Positions 22,683 to 31,522 of a stretch of DNA of 32,052 nucleotides are shown piece by piece (position 1 is the stretch's first letter; the number at the start of each line of letters is the position of its first letter). This stretch comes from Pseudonocardiales bacterium (GTDB lineage: Bacteria > Actinomycetota > Actinomycetes > Mycobacteriales > Jatrophihabitantaceae): the NCBI GenBank assembly GCA_003243915.1, contig QHCC01000003.1, positions 566 to 32,617 on the forward strand, read 5' to 3'. The notes below the pieces were generated by a model, which saw only the letters and a program-made list of their open reading frames with translations, was not told where the DNA came from and did no database searches. A program made the translations under genes and the position numbers.

Positions 22683-23171
22683 TCAGCGGTGCTGAGCCGC
22701 CGCACGCTTCAGAGACCGGCGCAGCTGGAGAATGCGAACCGTACCCGGCAACGCCGCGATCAGCAGGCCACACACCGCCGCGATCACCATCAGCAGTCCG
22801 AGCGACATGTGCCCGCTCCAGCCAAGGAAGTGGATCGATGCCCGGCTGGTGTTCTGCGCGATGAAGATGATCAGCAGGACGAGGACGACCGATGCGGTGA
22901 TCAACCCGATCCAGACGCCGCTGACCCTGGTCCGCCGGACGTGACCCTTGCTGTCCAACCCTGGATGACGCGCCGGTGTCTCGGGCCCCTCGGCGGCTCC
23001 CGGTTGGGCAGGCTGTTCCGCGACCGGGTAGCCGGATGTGGGCATCGGCTGCTGCTGGGGGTACTCCGTTCCCGAGGCCGGCGGGTACTGGGACGGGGGG
23101 TACTGGGACGGGGGGTACTGGGACGGCAGAGGCTCCCCGCCAGGAGGAGTGGGCGGATAGGGCGTGGACAT
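22683..23171 (-). CDS. LapA/DUF1049-like membrane protein with a Pro-rich N-terminal repeat region
   Basis: The 162-aa protein from ATG 23171 (Shine-Dalgarno GAGGAGG) starts with a Pro/Gln/Tyr-rich cytoplasmic region including three SQYPP repeats (15-bp DNA repeat at 23086-23130). Two membrane helices follow, VWIGLITASVVLVLLIIFIA and LGLLMVIAAVCGLLIAALPG, separated by the short loop QNTSRASIHFLGWSGHMS. The NTxxxxxxFLGW loop and the two-helix hairpin are typical of the LapA (lipopolysaccharide assembly protein A) domain, which in actinobacteria has no known function. A basic tail (RRSLKRAAAQHR) ends the protein. Confidence 0.85.
   Translation of the reverse strand: MSTPYPPTPPGGEPLPSQYPPSQYPPSQYPPASGTEYPQQQPMPTSGYPVAEQPAQPGAAEGPETPARHPGLDSKGHVRRTRVSGVWIGLITASVVLVLLIIFIAQNTSRASIHFLGWSGHMSLGLLMVIAAVCGLLIAALPGTVRILQLRRSLKRAAAQHR
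23086..23130. repeat. 15-bp tandem repeat, three copies, inside the LapA-like gene
   Basis: TACTGGGACGGGGGG recurs with period 15 (23086, 23101, and a diverged copy at 23116), encoding SQYPP repeats on the minus strand. Copy number may vary between strains. Confidence 0.8.
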
Positions 23172-23289
23172 CGGGACCTCCTCGGGAGAGCAGCCGATCC
23201 TGAGTGACAGGTCGATCCGCTGAAAGCGAAGCGGCCACGCCGTGGGAACGCAGGCCGGTCGGCATCCCCAGTGTGCCCAGATGGCCGAG

Positions 23290-23333
23290 CCGCTAAGCAC
23301 GCAGGCCAGGCACTGCCGCTAAGCACGCAGGCC
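23290..23333. repeat. Direct repeat, 18 bp, two perfect copies
   Basis: CCGCTAAGCACGCAGGCC occurs at 23290-23307 and 23316-23333 (26-bp period), between the LapA-like gene and the integrase-arm gene. It could be a protein-binding repeat, a recombination scar or slippage product. Confidence 0.75.
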
Positions 23334-23484
23334 GACCGAGCCGAGGCCGTCAGTCGGACTAACCACTGAGGTGGGGGTAGGCTAGGAATAGTTGGCTTGG
23401 AAATAACTGGCTCAGAAAGATTCCATGGTCATGCGGCCGATGGGTGAGCTGAGACGGTCAGGCCAGCGCGATCGGGGGCGCGAC

Positions 23485-23949
23485 ATGGCAAGCCTGGACA
23501 CTCGTTCCCGGGCCGACGGCGGCACAACGTACCGGGTTCGGTGGATGCTCGACGACGCTGAGCGCCACGAAGGCGCGCCGGGCGGATCGGAGACGTTCAA
23601 CACCCTGGCCCGCGCGCAGTCCTTCAAGAGACTTGTGGAGGAGTGCGGCGAGCAGTGGCCCGAGGGTTGGGTCAAGGGTCGCGGCCACAAGGTCAGGGCT
23701 CGACCTCGCGTGGTCTCCGGCGGCGACTGGCGGGGGAACAGCCCGCGTGGATCCACCTGCCAGCTGTGCGGGCTGGTGATGCCGACGGGCCAGTGGGGCT
23801 TTGCCGACGGCCCGCTTTGCCGCCCGGACGACCAATCGCGGCAGAACTGTTACCAGCTCTGGGTCGAGCACGGCGTGCGCCCCGAGCGGGGGCGCTCGAT
23901 GCGGCAGCGCCCGAAGCGGCAGCGGCCCAAGGGACGTTCCCTCGGTTGA
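23485..23949 (+). CDS. Integrase-arm-like N-terminus fused to a zinc-finger-like C-terminus
   Basis: The 154-aa protein from ATG 23485 starts ASLDTRSRADGGTTYRVRWM, then SETFNTLARAQSFKRLVEEC and EQWPEGWVKGRGHKV. That is the N-terminal arm-type DNA-binding module of actinobacterial phage integrases (pattern MAxIxxRxxxxGxTYRVRWR...WPxGWVKG). No tyrosine-recombinase catalytic domain follows. Instead the C-terminal half has CQLCG (23761 onward), a Cys in GPLCRPDD, and QNCYQLWVEHG, a possible four-cysteine zinc site, then a strongly basic tail (RPKRQRPKGRSLG). It may be a small DNA-binding protein derived from an integrase. In-frame ATGs at 23425 and 23431 would extend it. No att site was identified. 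Confidence 0.65.
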   Translation: MASLDTRSRADGGTTYRVRWMLDDAERHEGAPGGSETFNTLARAQSFKRLVEECGEQWPEGWVKGRGHKVRARPRVVSGGDWRGNSPRGSTCQLCGLVMPTGQWGFADGPLCRPDDQSRQNCYQLWVEHGVRPERGRSMRQRPKRQRPKGRSLG

Positions 23950-24025
23950 CACCGAACGGACCCTCGAGTCCGCGTGTCCGCTCCGACGTGATCCGGCGTT
24001 CTGGGCAGCCAACGTACCGTTTCGC

Positions 24026-24053
24026 CTGACGCCTGGTGCCGGTCCATTACCCT
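24026..24053 (+). promoter_or_regulatory. Candidate promoter for the methyltransferase gene (CTGACG, 16 bp, TACCCT)
   Basis: CTGACG (24026-24031) and TACCCT (24048-24053) are separated by 16 bases, and the -10 ends six bases before ATG 24060, again a leaderless layout. The -35 matches TTGACA at four of six positions. Confidence 0.5.
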
Positions 24054-24059
24054 GCTCGA

Positions 24060-25085
24060 ATGGATCGGGTGGAGAAGGCGCTGCACGCCGTCGACCTGTC
24101 CGGTCGCGGACTCGAAGTAGGGCCGTCGTACAACCCCCTCGTGCCCAAGTCCAGTGGCCACCGGATCGAAACCGTCGACCACGCCCATGCCGAGGAACTG
24201 GTCGCCAAGTACACCGCCATGGGCTTGTCGGAGGAACACATCGCCCGGATCGAGCCGGTCGACCACCTGTGGGCCGGCGGCTCGCTGCTGGACGTGGTCC
24301 CCGACCACGGCAGCTACGACTACATCCTCGCGTCGCACTTCATCGAGCACACCGTGGACCTGGTGCGCTTCCTCAAAGATTGTGAGGTCCTGCTGCGCGA
24401 CGGCGGGCGGCTCTCCCTTGTCGTTCCGGACAAGCGGTTCTGTTTCGACCGCTTCCAGCCGCTGTCGACCGTGGGGGACGTCATTGACGCCTACCACGCC
24501 AAGAACACCTTCCATACCGCCGGACCGCTCGTGGATCACCAGGCCTATGCGTGCACCAGCGGCGGCGCGCTGATCTGGTCGGCCGATCACCGCGCGCCGG
24601 TGGAACTGCAGTTCCCGAATCTCGAGGGTGCCGCAGAGGCAGCCCGAAACGGTCTGGCACAGCAGGCCTATTTCGACACCCACCGATGGAAGTTCACGCC
24701 CACGTCCTTCGAGTTGCTCATCGACGATCTCGCCGTGATGGGGCTGCATTCCTTCGGCGTCGTCGAGAGCCTGCCGACCGAGGGATTCGAATTCTTCGTG
24801 ACGTTGGGCAACGGGACGCCGCGGTCCGAGCCACGCAAGCGAGTTACCACTCTGCAGGTCATCGAGGACGAACTCGCGCAGACGGCATCGGACGAACCGA
24901 GCCCCGGCACCGGCGCCGAGATTCGCCGCCAGGCCGATGTGCTGCGCGAGCAGAACGCCCGGCTGGAGCAGGACAATGTCCGGCTGGAACAGGAGATCAC
25001 CGAGCTGCGAGCCTCGACGTCATGGCGGCTCACCGCCCCACTGCGCAGCGTCGTGACCAGGCTGCGGGGGCACCGCGCCGGCTGA
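24060..25085 (+). CDS. Class I SAM-dependent methyltransferase with C-terminal coiled coil
   Basis: The 341-aa protein has SAM motif I as GLEVGPSYNPLVP near residue 18 (ExGxxxNP), an acidic partner in IETVDHAHAEEL, the central YDYILASHFIEHTVDLVRFL and GGRLSLVVPDKR (post I/III). The last ~70 residues form a coiled coil (ADVLREQNARLEQDNVRLEQ, repeating RLEQ), then a stretch TSWRLTAPLRSV that is common at the C-termini of cell-surface glycosyltransferases and methyltransferases. It probably acts on a carbohydrate or cell-envelope polymer, but the acceptor is unknown. Transcription may start at the ATG. Confidence 0.8.
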   Translation: MDRVEKALHAVDLSGRGLEVGPSYNPLVPKSSGHRIETVDHAHAEELVAKYTAMGLSEEHIARIEPVDHLWAGGSLLDVVPDHGSYDYILASHFIEHTVDLVRFLKDCEVLLRDGGRLSLVVPDKRFCFDRFQPLSTVGDVIDAYHAKNTFHTAGPLVDHQAYACTSGGALIWSADHRAPVELQFPNLEGAAEAARNGLAQQAYFDTHRWKFTPTSFELLIDDLAVMGLHSFGVVESLPTEGFEFFVTLGNGTPRSEPRKRVTTLQVIEDELAQTASDEPSPGTGAEIRRQADVLREQNARLEQDNVRLEQEITELRASTSWRLTAPLRSVVTRLRGHRAG

Positions 25086-25109
25086 CGGTCGCCGGCTGAC
25101 GGTCGCCGG
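25077..25109. repeat. 14-bp tandem repeat spanning the methyltransferase stop codon
   Basis: GCCGGCTGACGGTC occurs at 25077-25090 and 25091-25104, with GCCGG following. The TGA stop (25083-25085) lies in the first copy, so the second is outside the gene. It looks like a recent slippage duplication. Confidence 0.8.
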
Positions 25110-25175
25110 GCAGCAGTCTCATGCGGTGCCGGCTGATGTGTTGCCGAGCTCGCCGCGCGTCGGGATGCTAGAGCG

Positions 25176-26066
25176 ATGAGGACGGCGCAGGTCACGAACG
25201 ACGTGGTCAATCAGTCCGTTCGGGGCCGCCCGGATGACCTCGTACACTTGGCCGTGGCGGACTATCACGGATACCGTCAGCGCGGCCTGGCGCCGGCATA
25301 CCATCGCGGCCTCCCGTCGCCGTTCCTGACATTGATCTTCACGGTCGAAGAGCCTCTGGAGATCGCACGGCATGTGGACGCGCGGCGCCCGGCCGGCGTC
25401 TACGACACCCTCGCCGGCGGCCTGCACACGACGCCGGCGATGATAAGGCACCACGGCGCGCAGTCGGGTATCCAGTTGCGGGTCGATCCGCTGGCCGCCC
25501 GGGCGCTGTTCGGGCTGCCCGCCGGCGAGCTGGCCGGCTGTGACGGCGATGCCACCGAGGTTCTCGGGCGGGCTGCCGCCGAGGTGCACGAACAGCTTCG
25601 CGAGACCACGTCATGGGCGCGCCGCTTCGCGGTCCTCGACCGGGTTCTCGGCCGGGTGCTGAGCGACCGCACCGGGCAGGCCGGCGCCCCGCCTGACGCG
25701 GTGGCACAGGCCTGGCGGCTGCTGCTCGGCAGCGGCGGACGGCTGCCGGTGCGCGCGCTGGCGAGCGCAGTCGGCTACAGCGAGCGGCACCTGACCAACC
25801 AGTTCCGCACCGAACTGGGGCTCCGTCCCAAGGCGGCCGCACGCGTGATCCGCTTCGACCGTGCGCGCCGGGACTTGCAGCGCGATCCGAGCTCCGGGCC
25901 CGTCCTCATCGCGGAGGTGGCCGCCCGCCACGGCTACTACGACCAATCCCACCTCGTGCGGGACTTCGTCGACTTCGCCGGCTGTGCGCCGAGCCGCTGG
26001 TTGGCCGAGGAGTTCGGAAACGTCCAAGCTGCCGAGGCCTGCGAGGGTGCAGGCTGGCCGGCATGA
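25176..26066 (+). CDS. AraC family transcriptional regulator
   Basis: The 296-aa protein has a C-terminal two-HTH AraC domain: LPVRALASAVGYSERHLTNQ with FRTELGLRPKAAARVIRFDR for the first part, and IAEVAARHGYYDQSHLVRDF with FAGCAPSRWL for the second. The N-terminal ~170 residues resemble the sensor half seen in actinobacterial AraC regulators without a clear cupin signature. It overlaps the downstream VOC gene by ATGA and so may autoregulate the pair. ATG 25176 has no clear Shine-Dalgarno; GTG 25203 is an alternative. The inducer is unknown. Confidence 0.85.
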   Translation: MRTAQVTNDVVNQSVRGRPDDLVHLAVADYHGYRQRGLAPAYHRGLPSPFLTLIFTVEEPLEIARHVDARRPAGVYDTLAGGLHTTPAMIRHHGAQSGIQLRVDPLAARALFGLPAGELAGCDGDATEVLGRAAAEVHEQLRETTSWARRFAVLDRVLGRVLSDRTGQAGAPPDAVAQAWRLLLGSGGRLPVRALASAVGYSERHLTNQFRTELGLRPKAAARVIRFDRARRDLQRDPSSGPVLIAEVAARHGYYDQSHLVRDFVDFAGCAPSRWLAEEFGNVQAAEACEGAGWPA

Positions 26067-26473
26067 GCGATACGACACCACCTGCCCAGGTCTGGCCCAC
26101 CCTGCGTGCTCGCGACGCGCGCGCCCTGATCCGCTTCCTCGTCGACGTTGTCGGGTTCGAGGAGACCTCGGTCGTCGGTGCGGGCGATGTCGTGCACCAC
26201 GCCCAGCTGTCCTGGCCACTGGGCGGCGGGATCATGCTCGGCTCGGCCCGTGAGTCCGACGGCGACCGGTGGCCGCTGCGGCCGGGCAGCTTCGGTGCCT
26301 ATGTGGTCGCTGATGACATCGACGCGCTGCACGCCCGGATCGCGGCGGCCGGCGCCCAGATTACCGAAGAGCCGCACGACACCGACTACGGCTCGCGCGA
26401 CTTCGCACTACGCGATCCCGAAGGCAACCGGTGGTCCTTCGGTACCTACCGCGGCGAGCCCCGCAAGGTTTGA
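26063..26473 (+). CDS. VOC family protein (glyoxalase/bleomycin-resistance-like)
   Basis: The 136-aa protein begins QVWPTLRARDARALIRFLVD and VVGF (VOC first half), includes SWPLGGGIMLGSARESDGDR and YVVADDIDALHARIAAAGAQ, and ends YGSRDFALRDPEGNRWSFGT (DPEGNxWxF), the typical second half. It overlaps AraC by four bases (ATGA), a common actinobacterial regulator-VOC pair, and is the fourth VOC gene in this window. It likely confers protection from a toxic small molecule, but that is inference from the family. Confidence 0.86.
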   Translation: MSDTTPPAQVWPTLRARDARALIRFLVDVVGFEETSVVGAGDVVHHAQLSWPLGGGIMLGSARESDGDRWPLRPGSFGAYVVADDIDALHARIAAAGAQITEEPHDTDYGSRDFALRDPEGNRWSFGTYRGEPRKV

Positions 26474-26579
26474 CCGCCGGCCCGCGGGCCTGGTCCCGCC
26501 GCGCCGGCCGTTGTCAGGGCGCGGACTTAGAGTGACCGACCGGGCGCCAGCTCGGGCGACGACGCGAGGAAGGAATGCG

Positions 26580-27565
<986 letters not shown>

Positions 27566-27569
<4 letters not shown>

Positions 27570-28324
27570 ACGAGACCCTCCTGCTCGCCCGGCGTGCCGT
27601 GCGTGAGGTATGGCGCATCCCCGCCGCCACGATCCCCGCGCTGTTCATCCCGGTGTTCTTCCTCGTCGTCAACCTCGGGCAGGTGAACAGGATCTTCCCG
27701 CCTTCGACGCCGTTCCTGCACGGCCAGCATTACGTGGCGTTCCAGATCCCCGTGTCGCTGGTCTTCGCCGTCAGTTCGGCGACGTCGGGGCTGGCCATGG
27801 TCACCGACATCGACGTCGGCTACCTGGACAAGTTGCTCGCCGCCCCGATCCGCCGGACCGCGATCGTATGGGGCCGTTTGGCTGCCGACCTGGCCCGAGG
27901 CATCGCCGTATCGATGCTCGTCCTCGCGGTCGGGTTCGCGTTCGGCGCACGCGTGAAATCTGGGCTCGTCGGCGTGCTGCTGTTGATCGCGCTCTCCGCG
28001 ATGTGGGGTGTCGCCTACGCGGGCATCGCGATCGCCATCGCACTGAAGACCAAGAACGTGCAAACCACCAACGCGTCGTTCATCATATTTTTCCCGCTGC
28101 TGTTCCTGACTCCGAACTTCGTCCCGCTGGATCTGCTCGCGGGTCCGCTGAAGGCGATCGCCCGGTTCAACCCGGTCACCTACGTGATCACCGGCCTGCG
28201 CGATCTGGTGCTCTTCCCCGACATCCACTGGGGATCACTCGGCGCGTGCGCACTGACCATCGCGCTCACCGGCGTCGCGCTGACCGCCTTGTCGCTGCGG
28301 GCCCTGACCCGGTTCAGCGAGTAG
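27566..28324 (+). CDS. ABC-2 type exporter permease, DrrB-like
   Basis: The 252-aa protein has a short N-terminal amphipathic region (NETLLLARRAVREVWRIPAA) and about six hydrophobic segments, for example TIPALFIPVFFLVVNLGQV, FQIPVSLVFAVSSATSGLAM and LVGVLLLIALSAMWGVAYAG. A re-entrant region contains FLTPNFVPLDLLAGPLKAIA and FNPVTYVITGLRDLVLFPDI, characteristic of DrrB/ABC-2 transporters. It starts at GTG 27566, overlapping the ATPase gene. Substrate unknown; daunorubicin-type compounds, glycolipids or other hydrophobic molecules are typical. The convergent TetR gene ends 53 bp further on. Confidence 0.87.
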
Positions 28325-28377
28325 CCCCACCAGCCGGGCACGGGCGCCGGATTGCGGCTACCGCGGTCCGGGCACCG

Positions 28378-29043
28378 TCAATCCCTCACGAGCAGTCCGC
28401 GACCGACGAGGTCCAGCGTCGCGTCGATGACGGCCTCACGTTCGGCCGAAGGCAGGGCGGCCAGCTTGTCCAGGAGCAGGTAGGACAGTCCGTGCACGGC
28501 GGCCCAGGCCGCGATTGCCGCTGCTTCGCGATCCTCGGCGGCGAGCATTCCGACGCTGAGCATGTCATCCAGCGCCTGCTCCAGCAGGTCCCAGGGGGAC
28601 AGCCCGGACGCCCCGCGCTCACCGCCCCCGCCGCCGCGTGCTGAGCCGACCCCGCCTGCTGAGCGGCGCTCTCGACTTGCGGTGGTGGTGAACAGGCCGG
28701 GCTCGGCGAGGGCAAAGTGCACGTAGCCGCGCCCGACCGCGCGCATCCGGTCCCAGGCGGCCTGTCGTGGGTCATCGGTCTGCGGGCAGCTGCCCAGTTC
28801 GGCCTCCATGGAGCGCGCCAGCGCCGCGCCGGATACGTCCGCCACCGCCTCGATGAGTTCGGGCAGCGCGTTGAAGTGCCGGTAGGCGGCGGTGGGGGAG
28901 ACGCCGACGCGACGGGCGACCTCGCGGAGCACGATCGCCGCGGGACCGCCCTCCCGGGCCAGGCCGACGGCCGCCTGTACCAGGGCATTGCGCAGATCGC
29001 CGTGATGGTACGGCTGCTGCCCCCTGGCGCCCGATGCGGTCAT
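28378..29043 (-). CDS. TetR family transcriptional regulator
   Basis: The 221-aa protein from ATG 29043 has an N-terminal TetR HTH with the preceding GQQPYHHGDLRNALVQAAVG helix and IVLREVARRVGVSPTAAYRH, then FNALPELIEAV. The C-terminal ligand-binding region includes a Gly/Ser-rich insertion (GSARGGGGGERGAS) between helices and ends with VIDATLDLVGRGL. Upstream ATGs at 29061 and 29073 would overlap the operator, so I favour 29043. It is divergent from the MMPL gene across two inverted-repeat operators (29054-29095), so it most likely represses the exporter and itself. The ligand is not evident. Confidence 0.9.
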   Translation of the reverse strand: MTASGARGQQPYHHGDLRNALVQAAVGLAREGGPAAIVLREVARRVGVSPTAAYRHFNALPELIEAVADVSGAALARSMEAELGSCPQTDDPRQAAWDRMRAVGRGYVHFALAEPGLFTTTASRERRSAGGVGSARGGGGGERGASGLSPWDLLEQALDDMLSVGMLAAEDREAAAIAAWAAVHGLSYLLLDKLAALPSAEREAVIDATLDLVGRGLLVRD

Positions 29044-29053
29044 GAGGACCAAT

Positions 29054-29095
29054 GTTGACATCGTGAACTTCATGTGGCAAGTTCACGCCGTCAAC
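29054..29095. promoter_or_regulatory. Paired TetR operators GTTSAC-N3-GTSAAC in a nested dyad
   Basis: Two 15-bp near-palindromes, GTTGAC-ATC-GTGAAC (29054-29068) and GTTCAC-GCC-GTCAAC (29081-29095), lie 12 bp apart (27 bp centre to centre). They are arranged so that the whole region is also a larger dyad: the outer AATGTTGAC at 29051-29059 pairs with GTCAACATT at 29090-29098, and the inner GTGAACTT at 29063-29070 pairs with AAGTTCAC at 29079-29086. This sits between the divergent TetR (start 29043) and MMPL (start 29125) genes, the expected place for the repressor. Confidence 0.85.
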
Positions 29096-29124
29096 ATTTG
29101 GATTCTCTCGGCAGGGAGTTCGTC

Positions 29125-31317
29125 GTGTTCTACAAACTGGGTCTGTTCATCGTCACCCGCGCCCGGCTCATCCTGGCGCTGACCCTCATCGCACTGGCCA
29201 TCTCGGTCGTCCTTGGCGTGGGGGTCTTCGGCCGGCTGCTCGGCGGTGGATTCGACGACCCCGCGTCGGCATCGAGCCAGGCCAAGGTGCTCCTGGACCA
29301 GAACTTCGGCGGTGAGCCCGACATGATCTTCCTGGTGCATGCCCGGGGCGGCGGCGGCAAGGTCGACGACCCCGCGGTCGCGGCCAGCGGTCAAGCGCTC
29401 GCCCAGCGCCTGGCCCGCGACAACCGGCTCACCGCAGTCACGTCCTACTGGGCGACACGCGCGCCCGGTCTGCGTTCCCGTGACGGCTCGGACGCCCTGA
29501 TCCTGGCCAGGGTCACCGGTGACGACGCCAAGGCTGCCTCGAATGCCACGGCCCTGCTGGCCGACTATGCCCACGTCGACGATCCGGCCGTCACGATGCG
29601 GATCGGCGGTGGCCGCGGCACCGACGTCGGCGGCCAGGTGGGCAAGGACCTAGCCCTCGCCGAGGCCATCGCCGTCCCCATCACGCTGGTGCTGCTGGTC
29701 ATCGCATTCGGCAGCCTCGTGTCGGCCCTGCTGCCGCTCGGGGTCGCGACGGTCGCGATCTTCGGCACCTTCGCCGAGCTGACAGTTCTGACACACGTCA
29801 CCAGCGTCAGCGTGTTCGCGATCAACCTGACGACGGCGCTCGGGCTGGGCCTGGGCATCGACTACGCACTGCTGATGGTCAGCCGGTTCCGGGAGGAGTT
29901 GGCCGACGGCATCGACGTCGGTGAAGCGGTGGCTCGCACCACGGCGTCCGCCGGGCGCACGATCGCGTTCTCGGCTCTCACCGTGGCCGCTGCGCTTTCG
30001 GCGTTGCTGGTCTTCCCTGTCTACTTCCTGAAGTCCTTCGCCTACGCCGGTGTCGGTGTCACCGTGCTGGCGGCGGCGAGCGCTCTGCTGGTGCTGCCGG
30101 CCGTGCTGGCCGTTCTCGGGCATCGCGTCAACGCCGGCCGCGTGCCAGGCGTGCAGTCGGTGCGCAGCGTCGAGGCGCCGTTCTGGGGCCGGCTCGCGAC
30201 CGGCGTCATGCGCCGTCCGGTGCTGGCCGCGGTTCCGGTGATCGCGGTGCTGCTGTTCCTCGCGGTGCCCCTGCTCAGCGTCACGTTCAGCACGCCCGAT
30301 GAGCGGGTGTTGCCCAAGAGCGCGGCGAGCCACCAGGTCGGAGATGCCTTACGCAACGACTTCGCGACCCGGCCCGACGTCATCGATCTGGTGATCACAC
30401 CGGCCGTGTCGCAGCCCGCGCTGCAGGCCTACGCGCGGCAGCTGAGCAGCCTGCAGGGGGTGCAACGTGCCGACAGCGCCGCCGGCAGCTTCGTTGCCGG
30501 CGGCTCCAGCGCTCCCGGCACCGACCCGGCCCGCCTCAGCGCGTCCGGGACGCAGCGGGTGAGCCTGAGCACCGGGCTGGACCCGGCGTCCGGGGCGACG
30601 CAGCAGCTCGTGCGGCTGGTCCGGGACGCCCCGGCACCAGCAGGGGCGAGGGTTCTGGTCGGCGGGTCCACCGCGGAGCTGATCGATGCCAAGAACGCCA
30701 TCGCCGCGCGCCTGCCGCTGGCCGGCGCGCTGATCGTGGTGACTACCTTCATCCTGCTGTTCCTGTTCACCGGCAGCGTCGTGCAGCCCGTCCGCGCCCT
30801 GCTGGGCAACGCGCTCACCCTCGGTGCCACGCTCGGGACGATGGTGTGGATCTTCCAGGACGGTCACCTCTCGTCCGTCCTCGGCTTCACCCGGACGCCG
30901 ACCAACACCGCCATGCCGGTGCTGCTGTTCTGTATCGCGTTCGGGTTGTCGATGGACTACGAGGTCTTCCTGATGAGCCGGATCAAGGAGCTGCACGACG
31001 CCGGTGCGTCCAACGCCGACGCCGTCATTCACGGCCTGGCCCGCACCGGCCGGATCGTCTCGACGGCCGCGGTGCTGCTGGCCGTCAGCTTCTTCGCGTT
31101 CGGCACCAGCTCGGTGAGCTTCATCCAGTTCTTCGGCCTTGGCACCGGGTTGGCGATCCTGATCGATGCGACGCTCGTGCGCGGCGTACTCGTCCCGGCG
31201 TTCATGCGAGCATTCGGTGAGGGGAGCTGGTACGCACCGCCGTTCCTGCGACGAGTGCATGAACGGGTCGGTCTCAGCGAGCACGATGCTCCGGTCCCGG
31301 CCGGCAGCACCCGGTAG
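29125..31317 (+). CDS. MMPL/RND-like exporter
   Basis: The 730-aa protein has the MMPL topology. A first helix follows the N-terminus (about residues 11-33, RLILALTLIALAISVVLGVG), then a large periplasmic region to about 165. A membrane block contains LGLGIDYALLMVSRFREELA (D246/Y247, the proton-relay Asp-Tyr pair) and ILLLFLFTGSVVQ-like helices; a second periplasmic domain follows, then a second membrane block with IAFGLSMDYEVFLMSRIKEL (D611/Y612). Such proteins export lipids or drugs driven by the proton gradient. GTG 29125 is chosen (Shine-Dalgarno AGGGAG, 8 bases upstream) and the upstream GTG 29074 is rejected because it lies inside the operator and the first 17 residues look non-homologous. 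Divergent TetR is the likely repressor. Confidence 0.9.
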   Translation: MFYKLGLFIVTRARLILALTLIALAISVVLGVGVFGRLLGGGFDDPASASSQAKVLLDQNFGGEPDMIFLVHARGGGGKVDDPAVAASGQALAQRLARDNRLTAVTSYWATRAPGLRSRDGSDALILARVTGDDAKAASNATALLADYAHVDDPAVTMRIGGGRGTDVGGQVGKDLALAEAIAVPITLVLLVIAFGSLVSALLPLGVATVAIFGTFAELTVLTHVTSVSVFAINLTTALGLGLGIDYALLMVSRFREELADGIDVGEAVARTTASAGRTIAFSALTVAAALSALLVFPVYFLKSFAYAGVGVTVLAAASALLVLPAVLAVLGHRVNAGRVPGVQSVRSVEAPFWGRLATGVMRRPVLAAVPVIAVLLFLAVPLLSVTFSTPDERVLPKSAASHQVGDALRNDFATRPDVIDLVITPAVSQPALQAYARQLSSLQGVQRADSAAGSFVAGGSSAPGTDPARLSASGTQRVSLSTGLDPASGATQQLVRLVRDAPAPAGARVLVGGSTAELIDAKNAIAARLPLAGALIVVTTFILLFLFTGSVVQPVRALLGNALTLGATLGTMVWIFQDGHLSSVLGFTRTPTNTAMPVLLFCIAFGLSMDYEVFLMSRIKELHDAGASNADAVIHGLARTGRIVSTAAVLLAVSFFAFGTSSVSFIQFFGLGTGLAILIDATLVRGVLVPAFMRAFGEGSWYAPPFLRRVHERVGLSEHDAPVPAGSTR

Positions 31318-31522
31318 GGCCGGCCATGGGCGCCCGGGCCGGGCTCGACCCAGATTGACCGAGGCGCGGGGACGAAGAACCGGCTGGGGTGATCGGCGTT
31401 GAGGACCGCGACGGGACCACCGCCCAGGTGCTGAGATAACCACCGAAATGCACGGTATGGCGCGAATCGAGGTAAGTCGGGGTACGGTGTCTCACGGCTT
31501 CGCCCACGACGGAGGTTCCAGC

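Noticed and set aside
29074-29124. Earlier GTG start (29074) for the MMPL gene
   Set aside because: It lies inside the operator dyad, lacks a Shine-Dalgarno and adds residues unlike the family; GTG 29125 has AGGGAG at good spacing.
30349-31443. Long antisense open frame (364 codons) within the MMPL gene
   Set aside because: It is compositionally a shadow of the exporter (Arg/Gly/Gln-rich, no recognisable domain), and extends into intergenic DNA.
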